From assembly GCA_937893145.1 (NCBI GenBank), contig CALBJW010000117.1:1-44694 (forward strand): 44,694 nt of DNA, given 5' to 3'. Below are positions 16,367 to 25,023 of this stretch, one piece after another. Each line of letters opens with the position of its first letter. Positions within the stretch are counted from its first letter, which is position 1. This stretch comes from an uncultured Prevotellaceae bacterium. GTDB lineage: Bacteria > Bacteroidota > Bacteroidia > Bacteroidales > Bacteroidaceae. Both the position numbers and the translations under genes were made by a program. The notes beneath the pieces were generated by a model. It was not told the origin of the DNA and made no database searches. It worked only from the letters and a program-made list of their open reading frames with translations.

Positions 16367-16411
16367 AAATCCTCCCGAAACATGAATTTACTTCATTATT
16401 CGGGAGGATTT
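16367..16411. terminator. Bidirectional hairpin terminator
   Basis: AAATCCTCCCGAA (16367-16379) is inverted perfectly as TTCGGGAGGATTT (16399-16411) around a 19-nt loop. It lies between the plus-strand lipoprotein gene and the minus-strand small gene ending at 16439, so it can serve both. Confidence 0.8.
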
Positions 16412-16438
16412 ATTATTACCATTTAGGTGAACCTAAGC

Positions 16439-16630
16439 CTATATCTCTTCGTATTCAATATCCCAAGCTGCAAGAGCTTCCTCAACGGAATAACCAGCAT
16501 CAAGGGCAATCAAGAATTCTCTTTCAATGCCATGCTTGATTGCGAGGGCCCTTCCATCGTCGATTTTCGCCTTAGAATCAGGTATCTTCTTAATCTTTAC
16601 ACCTAAAATATTTTCTATCAAATGTTTCAT
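16439..16630 (-). CDS. Small hypothetical protein (63 residues)
   Basis: A 63-residue soluble, charged protein starting MKHLIENILGVKIKKIPDSK and ending in an acidic segment (VEEALAAWDIEYEEI). No family is recognised. Expression is supported by a well-formed promoter upstream (TTTG, 20 bp, TACTTTTG on the minus strand at 16661-16692) and by the shared terminator downstream. An upstream in-frame ATG at 16678 would lie within the promoter, so the start at 16630 is chosen. It is a stand-alone gene between two oppositely oriented transcripts. Confidence 0.55.
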   Translation of the reverse strand: MKHLIENILGVKIKKIPDSKAKIDDGRALAIKHGIEREFLIALDAGYSVEEALAAWDIEYEEI

Positions 16631-16660
16631 TAATATCTGTCTATTATATGGATTGTGGTG

Positions 16661-16692
16661 CAAAAGTAAGGTTTTCATTTGAAAACACCAAA
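16661..16692 (-). promoter_or_regulatory. Consensus promoter for the 63-residue gene
   Basis: On the minus strand TTTG (16692-16689), a 20-bp spacer and TACTTTTG (16668-16661) match both Bacteroidetes promoter elements with correct spacing. The start codon is about 30 bp downstream. Confidence 0.65.
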
Positions 16693-16781
16693 CAAATAGA
16701 TGTGTTTTTTATTAAGAAAGCCTTTAAGGGCAATTAAATGTCCAACAAAATGTAAAAACATTAAGTTATATAATACAATAT

Positions 16782-16812
16782 TTTGTCCTTTCATCCTTTT
16801 TTTGTTACTTTG
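16782..16812 (+). promoter_or_regulatory. Promoter for the lipocalin-like lipoprotein gene
   Basis: TTTG at 16782-16785, a 19-bp spacer and TTACTTTG (7 of 8 to TAnnTTTG) at 16805-16812 lie 26 bp before the ATG at 16838. Confidence 0.55.
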
Positions 16813-16837
16813 CACATAAAATATAAACTAAGGATAT

Positions 16838-17446
16838 ATGAAACAGTATTCTCTTATTCTCACATCATTTTTTGCTGGTATTTGTCTGCTGAATTCATGT
16901 ACAGGAACCAACAATAAAACCTCTAACGAGGAAGACTCTATAAAGGTCGAAATAATAGACACTATTGATGTTCCTGAAATAATCAACACGGTAGGTACCG
17001 TGGGTGATGGCACTTCAATGCACATCTTGGAACTCATCTCTGACAAGGGCGACACCATTCTTATTGACTGTCCAATCAATATGATTGCAGGTGGAGCGGA
17101 GGCAGGTGATAGAATCACCGTGACATACATAAATGACAATAACACGTACCGCGCTATGACAAGCATCAACCTCACTGCACTTGAACATCTTTGGAGTCAA
17201 ACTGGAGCCGATGGCAACAAGCAGAGCTTAGAAATCAATTCGGGAGGTCGTGCCTCAACATACGACATGAGTATCGATTACGACGCTTGGAGCATTGAAG
17301 AAGGCAAACTGCTTCTCCACTCACCAAAGAAGATTGCTTCAGAGCAGAGCGCTATAGTTGACACCTTCGACATCATGGAGCTCAGCGATGAAAGGCTCGT
17401 GTTAATGCATGGCAACTTAGAAAGCGAGTTTGTCAGAGAAAACTAA
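16838..17446 (+). CDS. Lipocalin-like lipoprotein
   Basis: A 202-residue lipoprotein precursor with signal MKQYSLILTSFFAGICLLNSC (lipobox LLNSC, Cys 21). Residues about 45-105 are beta-rich and acidic. The C-terminal part (about 115-200) has the pattern seen in Bacteroidetes lipocalin-like lipoproteins: HLWSQTG, then SLEINSGGRASTYDM, YDAWSIEEGKLLL and ELSDERLVL. Such proteins are surface or periplasmic and may bind small hydrophobic ligands; the ligand is unknown. The DUF2264 gene follows after 81 bp on the same strand without an obvious promoter, so the two may be cotranscribed. Confidence 0.65.
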   Translation: MKQYSLILTSFFAGICLLNSCTGTNNKTSNEEDSIKVEIIDTIDVPEIINTVGTVGDGTSMHILELISDKGDTILIDCPINMIAGGAEAGDRITVTYINDNNTYRAMTSINLTALEHLWSQTGADGNKQSLEINSGGRASTYDMSIDYDAWSIEEGKLLLHSPKKIASEQSAIVDTFDIMELSDERLVLMHGNLESEFVREN

Positions 17447-17527
17447 AACGCCCTTTGTTTGAACGAAGATGAAAACTACTTGGGTGAACAGCTCAACAGA
17501 AAACAAAACTATTAATCTAAACATAAC

Positions 17528-18874
17528 ATGAAAAAACTATTTATCGCACTTTTGGCATTGTTAGTAGTGCCAATGTCTATGTCTGCTGCTAAGCCAGGCA
17601 AGCAGAAAACAGACCGTGAAGTATGGGTTGACATCATGTATCAGATGGCAGAACCTGTAATGAAGAACATGGCAGAAGGCAAACTGCAGCAAGTAATGGA
17701 CACTGCAAATGGCAGCAAGAACCTTGAACTTTCCCCTACATGGGACAATAGAAACAAGAGAGTTGCCTATATGGAGGCTTTCGGACGACTCTTAGCAGGA
17801 CTTGCACCTTGGCTTAACCTTCCTGATGACAATACAGCTGAGAGTGCGAAGCGTAAGCAGCTTCGCGAATGGACTCGCAAGGCTATCATCAACGCTGTTG
17901 ACCCTAACTCACCAGACCGTCTTGGATGGGAAAGCGGAGGACAGACACTTGTTGATGGTGCTTACGTTGTAGAAGGTCTTTATCGTGGTTACGACTCGCT
18001 TTGGGTTCCACTTCCAAAGGAGACAAAGGACCTATATATTAAGGAGATTAAGGGATTGCGCCGTTACGACCCTCCTTACACAAACTGGTTCCTCTTCGTA
18101 GGAATGGAGGAATGTTTCCTCAAGTATGTTGGTGCTGATGCAGACCCATTCCGCATCAAGACTGCAATGAGCAAGGTAGAAGAATGGTATATCGGTGATG
18201 GTATATATAGCGATGGACCTTCGTTTGCATTTGACTACTACAACTCATTCGTAATCCAGCCAATGTATCTTGAATGCCTTGAAATGATTGCTGCCCGCGA
18301 TGGCGGAAACAGTTATCTTATCCGTTCAAAGGACAGCAAGCGTAACACAGCAAATAATCGTGTGAAGGAAGTGCGCAAACGTATGCAGAAGTGGAGTGTC
18401 ATCCTGGAACGATTCATCTCTCCTGAAGGCACATTCCCTGTTGTAGGTCGAAGCATACCTTACCGCATGGCAGTTCTTCAACCTCTCGCACAACTTGCAT
18501 GGCGCAAGCAGTTGCCTCAGGAACTTCATGAAGGACAGGTTCGCTCAGCCCTCACAGCAGTAGCAAACCGCATGTTCTACGGCAGTGTTGAGAACCCAGC
18601 AAAGAACGCATCGCCTCTCTCAAAGAACTACAATGCTGGTGGTTTCCTCACAATCGGTTTTGTAGGTCCACACCCTAATGTTGCGGACTGGTACACAAAC
18701 AACGGTTCCCTCTACATGACCTCACTTGCATTCATGGCACTCGGTTTGCCTGAGACAGATTCGTTCTGGACTGCTCCTGCAGAGAAATGGACAAGCAAGA
18801 AGGCTTGGGAAGGTGATGATTTCCCTAAGGACCACAAGTGGGACATCAACAAGGAAATCCTTTACTGGGAGTAA
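17528..18874 (+). CDS. Exported DUF2264-family protein
   Basis: A 448-residue protein with a cleavable signal peptide (MKKLFIALLALLVVPMSMSA). The rest is one DUF2264 domain, predicted to fold as an alpha/alpha toroid like many glycan-active enzymes. Conserved blocks include RVAYMEAFGRLLAGLAPWL, LGWESGGQTLVDGAYVVEGL, WYIGDGIYSDGPSFAFDYYNS and GAD-rich loops with aromatic and acidic residues that could form a carbohydrate site. Some relatives have been tied to glycoside hydrolase activity, but substrate and reaction are not inferable here. There is no SusC/SusD pair nearby. A strong terminator follows. Confidence 0.8.
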   Translation: MKKLFIALLALLVVPMSMSAAKPGKQKTDREVWVDIMYQMAEPVMKNMAEGKLQQVMDTANGSKNLELSPTWDNRNKRVAYMEAFGRLLAGLAPWLNLPDDNTAESAKRKQLREWTRKAIINAVDPNSPDRLGWESGGQTLVDGAYVVEGLYRGYDSLWVPLPKETKDLYIKEIKGLRRYDPPYTNWFLFVGMEECFLKYVGADADPFRIKTAMSKVEEWYIGDGIYSDGPSFAFDYYNSFVIQPMYLECLEMIAARDGGNSYLIRSKDSKRNTANNRVKEVRKRMQKWSVILERFISPEGTFPVVGRSIPYRMAVLQPLAQLAWRKQLPQELHEGQVRSALTAVANRMFYGSVENPAKNASPLSKNYNAGGFLTIGFVGPHPNVADWYTNNGSLYMTSLAFMALGLPETDSFWTAPAEKWTSKKAWEGDDFPKDHKWDINKEILYWE

Positions 18875-18898
18875 AACGAACTCCTCATAAGGCACAAT

Positions 18899-18947
18899 AA
18901 AACAAACTCTCCTCTTACCAATCAAGGTCGGAGGAGAGTTTTGTTTT
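18899..18947. terminator. Bidirectional hairpin terminator
   Basis: AACAAACTCTCCTC (18901-18914) is inverted as GAGGAGAGTTTTGTTTT (18931-18947, one mismatch), with flanking A and T runs. It separates the DUF2264 gene from the convergent esterase gene, whose stop codon lies at its right edge (18946). Confidence 0.8.
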
Positions 18948-19689
18948 ATTTCCAAAGGAAGTTCAACCAATCAGGAACCAATCGTTCCCAGTCTGCTTCG
19001 CAGTGATTACCATCCTGTTGACAGACAATATCTGTGATGAGTTCCTTTTCTTTCATCAAAGCATCGAGTTTGAGAACGTTGCGACGAAGGCTACCCCAAC
19101 GGTCCTCGTACTTACCCCAAGACACATAAACACGAGTGTCAGGGTTCAGTTCTTCGGTCTGGATAATCTTCATGATGTCTTTAGTTCTATTGAACAACGC
19201 AGGAGAGATGACCGCAGACTTCGAGAACACCTTATTATATTTAAGGACACCATAAAGAGCCATCAATCCGCCCATACTTGAACCACCTATGGCAGTAGCC
19301 TCACGGAAAGAATATGTACGGTAATTAGCATCGATATATGGTTTCACCTCATTAGCAATCCAATCCATAGTCTTCTCACCTATTCCACGAATCGAACCGA
19401 CTTCCTTGTCCCAGATGTTATAAGGACAATATTCCACGATGCGCTGGTTGCCTGTATGTGAGCATTCAAAACCAACCACAATGACACGCTTGTCCCACTG
19501 ATCGAGGAAAGACTTCATACCCCACGACTTACCATAAGTGGCATCCCAATCGAAGAAGAGGTTATGTCCATCAAACATATAAATCACAGGATAGCGCTCA
19601 TCCGTGTCGTAATATTCGTCTGGGAGATATAAATGTATTATTCTGTTTTCTTGTGCTGGAGGGTATGGAAATTCAAATTTATGTATCAT
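18946..19689 (-). CDS. Alpha/beta-hydrolase fold esterase (putative esterase/IroE-like)
   Basis: A 247-residue protein with no signal peptide. It carries the block RYPVIYMFDGHNLFF typical of the esterase D/IroE/Fes group, the nucleophile elbow GGSSMGG (Ser near residue 137), SPALF after it, and a C-terminal QDGNHCEADW with the probable catalytic His. Such enzymes hydrolyse ester bonds of acyl sugars, siderophores or similar; the substrate is not evident. It is the last gene of the dnaN-directed string, 20 bp after the nuclease gene. Confidence 0.8.
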   Translation of the reverse strand: MIHKFEFPYPPAQENRIIHLYLPDEYYDTDERYPVIYMFDGHNLFFDWDATYGKSWGMKSFLDQWDKRVIVVGFECSHTGNQRIVEYCPYNIWDKEVGSIRGIGEKTMDWIANEVKPYIDANYRTYSFREATAIGGSSMGGLMALYGVLKYNKVFSKSAVISPALFNRTKDIMKIIQTEELNPDTRVYVSWGKYEDRWGSLRRNVLKLDALMKEKELITDIVCQQDGNHCEADWERLVPDWLNFLWK

Positions 19690-19709
19690 GTATATTAATT
19701 CCTAAATTA

Positions 19710-20639
19710 CTAAATGTTCCATGCTGCTGGGTTGCACTGAGCCTCAACCTCATTCTCGATATCATCCGAGAGGGAAGGATAGAAGTCAATGCCTGTAATC
19801 TTTTCAATCTCATCTACCGAAACAGCATAGGTACGAATATCGTGTGGTGTGCCTTCATTTGGCATGATGAAGCCTATGGCACGAGGACGCTTGCCCATCT
19901 TGAGAACAACCTTGAAGAAACGGTCTGGCACAGAAACCCAAAGTCCGTGATCACGCTTACCGATAGTCTTAGGGTTCTTAGAGTCGAAGATAGGACCGCA
20001 ACAGATGTAGAGGTCACCATAGTCATACACCCAATCGCGACAGAGCATCTCAAGTTCGTTCCAGTCGCCCGCATTGAGGTCGTGGCGCTGAGGACATATA
20101 TTTGACATCTGGAAAGACTCGAGCATAGCATCATAGTCATTCTTATTATCAGCAGCAGGACACATGTGGCCACGATCGTATCGAGAACCCGCATAGTCGC
20201 GTGTGACTACCTGCAATTTTTCAGGAAGCGTAGTGTCAGGTGTGAACTCATCCGAACGGTAATTCTTGCCACGAGTGCGATACTTAGCAAGTTTCCAACA
20301 AACATAATTAGGACAAAGTGTGTTTGCATTGAAAGAAACCACAAACTGAAGTTTCTTCAAGATGCGTTCAGAACGGTCCTTGAGAGGAGCAGGCTGTTCG
20401 AGTCTTCTGTTGCTTTGATTATTGTTGACCTTTGCTTCTGGTCTATCATACTGGTTGTCGGTAGTAGTCTGATAAGAACTGCTGCCAGAAGACTGACTGT
20501 TCGACTTGTCTGGATTAGTGTATAAGAAGCTCTGAACTACTGCCAAAGTATCTGAATTCTCCTCAGACTGTGAGCTATTTCCACAAGCAGCGAAGAGAAG
20601 CGAGAGGCAAGAAAAGATAAAAACCTTAGTCTTATTCAT
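19710..20639 (-). CDS. Lipoprotein DNA/RNA non-specific endonuclease
   Basis: A 309-residue protein beginning MNKTKVFIFSCLSLLFAAC, with a lipobox cysteine at residue 19, so anchored to the outer or inner membrane. A Ser/Gln/Asn-rich linker (about 35-90) leads to a beta-beta-alpha metal (NUC1/EndA) nuclease domain with the catalytic motif RGHMCPAAD and the downstream Mg-binding Asn in QMSNICPQ, then W-x-x-LE. It degrades DNA or RNA outside the cytoplasm, probably for nutrient salvage or biofilm DNA. An upstream in-frame ATG at 20732 overlaps the preceding gene and lacks a signal, so 20639 is preferred. Confidence 0.88.
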   Translation of the reverse strand: MNKTKVFIFSCLSLLFAACGNSSQSEENSDTLAVVQSFLYTNPDKSNSQSSGSSSYQTTTDNQYDRPEAKVNNNQSNRRLEQPAPLKDRSERILKKLQFVVSFNANTLCPNYVCWKLAKYRTRGKNYRSDEFTPDTTLPEKLQVVTRDYAGSRYDRGHMCPAADNKNDYDAMLESFQMSNICPQRHDLNAGDWNELEMLCRDWVYDYGDLYICCGPIFDSKNPKTIGKRDHGLWVSVPDRFFKVVLKMGKRPRAIGFIMPNEGTPHDIRTYAVSVDEIEKITGIDFYPSLSDDIENEVEAQCNPAAWNI

Positions 20640-20685
20640 TTCAAAGAAATAATTATATAATGTTCGCGTATGTGTAATGTGATGA

Positions 20686-22416
20686 TTACTTAACGTAAGT
20701 CTTGAGTATCTCCTTCGAAGTCTCATCACCAAGTTCTATAGCCTTTTCGAGTGAAGCACGAGCAGACTTCATGTCATTCTTCTGCACCTGAGCATAACCA
20801 CGAATGCGGTAAGAGTCTGGCACATTAGGATTAAGACTGATGGCATCGTTACAAGAAGTGATACAATCATCAATCATGTTAAACTTAAGGCACATACCAG
20901 CCTTCTCAATGTGGTAGAGAACCTTGTTTGGAGCCTTTGTGATGGCACTATTGATGTCATCAAATGCCTGCTGGAACATGTGTGCCTCCATCTCAATCTG
21001 ACAGCGGTCGTAGTGGAACACATCCGAAACCTGAGAGTTGAGGAGATAAGCATACTGGTTGTAGTCGAGCACAGCATGACGATAGTTACCGCTACGAGCG
21101 AGAATCTGACCACGACGAAGCACAAACTGTGCTGCATCGGCTGGCATTGGTTCTGGGAACATAGCGATAGCACTATCAAGGTCAGCAACCACAGCAGATG
21201 CGCTATCACCACGCGCTTCCTTAGCAAGACTCATAGCATAGAAATAGACAGGAGACTTGCGTTCGCCTGTGTTGAGTTCTTCGTAAAGCGCAATCACACT
21301 ATCATAATCCTTCTTGTTTGAAAGAATCTGTGCCTTGAGTTCCTTGCACTTCACGAGATTAGCAGGTGTCTCATCGCGGTTAGCAGCATTTTCGAGTTCA
21401 ATGGCCTTGTCAACATAGTTGAGAGCAACATCAGCAGTCCACTTCTCGTATGGTGGTTCTGGCATGAACTGAAGCTTATTGTAGATAGCCTGAGCGATGT
21501 TCATGTTCGCAACAGCTTTGTCTGCTGAAAGAGACAGATACTTCTCAAGGTCCGCATTAGCCTCATCAAAGCGCTGGAGGTCTGTGAGTGGAGTACAGCG
21601 GCGATAGTATGCTTCTGCACACTGTGGATAAGCAGCCACAAAACGATTGAGGATATCCATGTACTCTTCATTGCCCGCACTACGAGACTTGAAGAAAGAA
21701 TACACAAGACATTCCTCCTGAGAATCAGGAATACCTTTTGCAATGTTAATGCTCTGGAGAGCCAAAGAAGCCGAGCGAGACTGAATGGCTTCAATCTTCA
21801 GAACCTCACGGTAGCGCATGTCGAGAGCATAACTACGAAGGTCACTACCCTGTCCCAATGCAGAGTGAAGGATACCCACGAGTTCACCACTCTGGTTCAA
21901 CAAAGGAGCACCAACATATTCATCACCCATATTGTTCGACATCTTGTAGTAACCATATTTGGCTTCAATCGAATCAACGCCCTCTATGGTTGCTTGAGGA
22001 CATGTAGAAATCTTCTCTTTAGAATAATTAAGTGCATAGACAGCAGCACCAACAGGCTGGATATATTCTGCAACCTTGAGCACAGCATTGCCCTTTGTCT
22101 CTACATGGAAACGAACCACAGAATAAGTGTCATCTGCACCAAGAATGCACTCCACATCATACTGCTTGCCCGAAGCATCAACAACCATTGCCTTTGATGC
22201 ACCCTTGAAGAGTTGGTAATCTGCTATAGCCTCACCGTTAGGACCAACATAGAATGCTGTTCCCGACTTCATCAATTCGCCATTCTTATCGTATGTGTTG
22301 AGAGAAAGAATTGCCTTCTGTGCCTTAGAAGCGAACTTTGGTGCAGACTGCATCTGAGCCAAAGCTGCCACAACAGAACAAGTAAAAATAAGTACTGATA
22401 ATATAGACTTTTTCAT
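20686..22416 (-). CDS. Trypsin-like pseudo-protease domain fused to TPR repeats
   Basis: A 576-residue exported protein (signal MKKSILSVLIFTCSVVAALA, cleaved near AQM). Residues about 30-190 show the trypsin/HtrA pattern: GTAFYVGPNGEAIAD, a core strand DDTYSVVRF and GAPLLNQSGELVGI. The catalytic His position reads YQLF and the expected G-N-S-G-G-P-L reads EYVGAPL, so His and Ser are missing while Asp may remain. Residues about 215-576 are helical, with several TPR-like repeats (for example YRHAVLDYNQYAYL, FQQAFDDINSAITKAPN, DDCITSCNDAISLNPN, MKSARASLEKAIELG). This suggests a periplasmic scaffold that binds peptides. It lies 6 bp after recN on the same strand. Confidence 0.75.
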   Translation of the reverse strand: MKKSILSVLIFTCSVVAALAQMQSAPKFASKAQKAILSLNTYDKNGELMKSGTAFYVGPNGEAIADYQLFKGASKAMVVDASGKQYDVECILGADDTYSVVRFHVETKGNAVLKVAEYIQPVGAAVYALNYSKEKISTCPQATIEGVDSIEAKYGYYKMSNNMGDEYVGAPLLNQSGELVGILHSALGQGSDLRSYALDMRYREVLKIEAIQSRSASLALQSINIAKGIPDSQEECLVYSFFKSRSAGNEEYMDILNRFVAAYPQCAEAYYRRCTPLTDLQRFDEANADLEKYLSLSADKAVANMNIAQAIYNKLQFMPEPPYEKWTADVALNYVDKAIELENAANRDETPANLVKCKELKAQILSNKKDYDSVIALYEELNTGERKSPVYFYAMSLAKEARGDSASAVVADLDSAIAMFPEPMPADAAQFVLRRGQILARSGNYRHAVLDYNQYAYLLNSQVSDVFHYDRCQIEMEAHMFQQAFDDINSAITKAPNKVLYHIEKAGMCLKFNMIDDCITSCNDAISLNPNVPDSYRIRGYAQVQKNDMKSARASLEKAIELGDETSKEILKTYVK

Positions 22417-22422
22417 TATATA

Positions 22423-24117
22423 TTATGAATTAATTAATGCTTTTGCGTTATCTAATGCAGCCTGAGTGAGGTTCTCACCACTGAGCATGTGGGCTATCTC
22501 CTCAATGCGCTGTTCGGTTGTAAGTTCGATGATATGCGAAACAGTAGCATCATCGTTGTCCTCCTTATATACTTTATAATGTGAAAGGCCAAGTGCTGCA
22601 ATCTGTGGGAGGTGAGTGATGGAAATAACCTGTCGATTATTGTCACCCATCTCACGCATTATCTTAGCCATCTTCTCAGCGATGCTACCCGACACACCCG
22701 TATCGATTTCATCGAAGATGATGGTAGGAAGTTTCACAGCACCAGCAATCATTGCCTTGAGCGACAGCATCACACGAGCGATTTCACCGCCCGACGCCAC
22801 CTGTGCCACATCCTTGAGAGGAGCATTCTTGTTTGCAGAGAAAAGGAATGTTATGTGGTCTATGCCCGATGCAGTGAGTCGCTTGTCCTGTTTCTCCTCA
22901 TCAGCAGAAGCAGAGTCGAAGTCAACACAGAACTGCACATTAGGCATTCCGAGAGGAATGAGTTTTTCAACCATCTCCTTCTCCACCTGCTTTGCAGCCT
23001 TCTTTCGAGAAGCACTAAGTTTCTCTGCCAACTTATACACCTTATTATATTGTGCCTCGCACTGAGCAGTGAGTTGTTCGATGACCTCTTCACTATTATC
23101 AATGCCGAGAAGCTTTTCTTCAAGTTCTGCCTGCAAAGCAAGCAATTCCTCTACAGTCTCCACACCATGTTTCTTCTGCAAAGTATAGATTGTAGAGAGT
23201 CGTTCGTTTACCCAATCCAGACGCTGTGGGTTAAACTCCACATTATCACAGTTCGACTCGATTTCATCGGCAATATCCTTCAGTTCAATATAGCAAGAAT
23301 CGAGACGTTCAGACAATTCATTAGCCGAACCAAACACACTGGTGATGCCCTGCAGAGCATGGACAGACTGCTTGAGCAGTTGCAGAACATCCGTTCCTGA
23401 GTCGCTTGGGTTCTGCAAACATCCACCAGCCTCATAGAGAGCCTGCTTTATATCCTCAGCATGAGAGAGCATTTCGCTTTCCTCTTCAAGTTCGGCTTGT
23501 TCACCTTCCTTCAATTCGGCTTCAGCAAGTTTCTCAGCCTGGAAACGAATGAATTCCTCATCATTCTTAGCCGCTGCTGATGTAGCCTTTGCATCCTCCA
23601 ACGCCTTAACGAGTGACTTGTACTGTGCAAACTCATCCTTATATTTAGCGAGCAAATCAGCGTTTTGTCCGATAATGTCGAGTACGGAAATCTGGAAGTC
23701 CTCCTTTCCGAGCAGAAGATTCTTGTGCTGCGAATGCACATCAATCAGCTGTTCACCTATCTCCTTGAGTTGGGTGAGCGAAGCAAGAGAGTCGTTGATG
23801 AAGGAGCGCGACTTACCCGCAGCAGTCAATTCGCGGCGGATGATACATTCCTGTCCATCAAAGTCGAGTTCTGCCTCTTCGAAGAAAGGTTCAAGTCCGT
23901 ATCCTGCCACATCGAATGTAGCTTCAATGACGCAGCGCTTTTCCCCTGCCTTAATGCTCTTTGTGTCGGCACGCTGTCCAAGCAACAAACCGATAGCACC
24001 GAGAATAATAGACTTTCCCGCTCCCGTTTCACCGGTGATAACCGAGAAACCAGAACGGAAATCTATATCGAGGTGCTCAATAAGAGCATAGTTTTCTATC
24101 TTTAAGTTCTTAATCAT
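22423..24117 (-). CDS. recN: DNA repair protein RecN
   Basis: A 564-residue SMC-like ATPase that holds DNA ends during double-strand break repair. Walker A GETGAGKSIILGAIGLLLGQR is at about residues 29-49. A long coiled-coil region (about 155-350, rich in Ala, Glu, Lys) separates it from the C-terminal signature ASGGEIARVMLSLK and Walker B PTIIFDEIDTGVSG, followed by the ITHLPQIA switch. Length is normal. Its start overlaps the stop of the DUF4835 gene by 4 bp, so the two are translationally coupled. Confidence 0.97.
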   Translation of the reverse strand: MIKNLKIENYALIEHLDIDFRSGFSVITGETGAGKSIILGAIGLLLGQRADTKSIKAGEKRCVIEATFDVAGYGLEPFFEEAELDFDGQECIIRRELTAAGKSRSFINDSLASLTQLKEIGEQLIDVHSQHKNLLLGKEDFQISVLDIIGQNADLLAKYKDEFAQYKSLVKALEDAKATSAAAKNDEEFIRFQAEKLAEAELKEGEQAELEEESEMLSHAEDIKQALYEAGGCLQNPSDSGTDVLQLLKQSVHALQGITSVFGSANELSERLDSCYIELKDIADEIESNCDNVEFNPQRLDWVNERLSTIYTLQKKHGVETVEELLALQAELEEKLLGIDNSEEVIEQLTAQCEAQYNKVYKLAEKLSASRKKAAKQVEKEMVEKLIPLGMPNVQFCVDFDSASADEEKQDKRLTASGIDHITFLFSANKNAPLKDVAQVASGGEIARVMLSLKAMIAGAVKLPTIIFDEIDTGVSGSIAEKMAKIMREMGDNNRQVISITHLPQIAALGLSHYKVYKEDNDDATVSHIIELTTEQRIEEIAHMLSGENLTQAALDNAKALINS

Positions 24118-25022
24118 TTCTGTATCTTTTTCCAGTAAGTGTTCTGACTGGCATTGAGATTACTGAGTATATCATACACCGTCTGCTTCTCCTTCTCGGT
24201 TCCGTGTCCGCTGTATATGTTGACAAGTTCATCACGCTTATAGTCGGTGAATATCTGTGGCAACTGAGAAAGTGGACGATTGCTGTGAGCCTCCTTCAGC
24301 ATTTCGATGCTTTCGGTGATGGCTGCACGACCACGGTCCACATTGTTAGCCATCTCATCGAGTCCCTTACGATAATAGTTGTACATCATCATTCGGTAAG
24401 TCTCCATCGATGTTTCCATATAGTCGTTGATGATGGCATGACGGTTTCTTGTATCATCAAATGCCTTCCAACCAGTCTCACCCATAGTCTGGGCTGAGTT
24501 CACGATATTCTCTACAATGTGCAACACATTAGTTCCACCAAGAGGCGAGAACGTGTCGAGGTCCATGCCTATAAAGAGATAAGCATAGTATGCGAGCATG
24601 GCTGTGAGGTTGTTGTCGAGGTTGTTCTCATTAAACTCCAATGGGTCGTACTCCTTGTATGTGAAGTTGAACTGTGCATCACGCATTGAGAACACCACCG
24701 AACTGTAATTTGAGTTATACACAGGACGCGCAACCTGGAAGAGCAGTTCACAAGTGAAATAGTTTGTTGTCTCGTCATACTTCTTCACCGTGATATTCAG
24801 CGTACACTCAATACGTTCCTCCTTCTGGAACTGAAGTTCAGTCCAGGAACGATTGTTGATAAACTCCGAAATGGCATTTTCAAGAGTCTCGAACACCGAT
24901 GTACTTGTTCCCTGCACCTGAGTGTGGATAACCTTTACCGTTGCATTGAGTTCTTGGGCGAACGAAGCACAAGAACAATGAAGTGCGAACAACAAAAGTA
25001 TGATGAATCGATACATAATCAA
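24114..25022 (-). CDS. DUF4835 family exported protein
   Basis: A 302-residue protein with an N-terminal signal (MIMYRFIILLLFALHCSCASFAQ) and a mature part starting ELNATVKV. Conserved blocks include SWTELQFQKEERIECTLNI, FTCELLFQVARPVYNS, a central FNENNLDNNLTAMLAYYAYLFIGMD and GWKAFDDTRNRHAI. This is the Bacteroidetes-only DUF4835 family, which some annotation schemes name PorD, linked to type IX secretion; that link is not shown here. The family is characteristically located between coaBC and recN, as here. The stop of coaBC lies 1 bp from its start. Confidence 0.85.
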   Translation of the reverse strand: MIMYRFIILLLFALHCSCASFAQELNATVKVIHTQVQGTSTSVFETLENAISEFINNRSWTELQFQKEERIECTLNITVKKYDETTNYFTCELLFQVARPVYNSNYSSVVFSMRDAQFNFTYKEYDPLEFNENNLDNNLTAMLAYYAYLFIGMDLDTFSPLGGTNVLHIVENIVNSAQTMGETGWKAFDDTRNRHAIINDYMETSMETYRMMMYNYYRKGLDEMANNVDRGRAAITESIEMLKEAHSNRPLSQLPQIFTDYKRDELVNIYSGHGTEKEKQTVYDILSNLNASQNTYWKKIQK

Positions 25023-25023
25023 C

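Noticed and set aside
20640..20732. Extended N-terminus of the lipoprotein nuclease
   Set aside because: It overlaps the upstream gene and would bury the lipoprotein signal peptide that begins at 20639.
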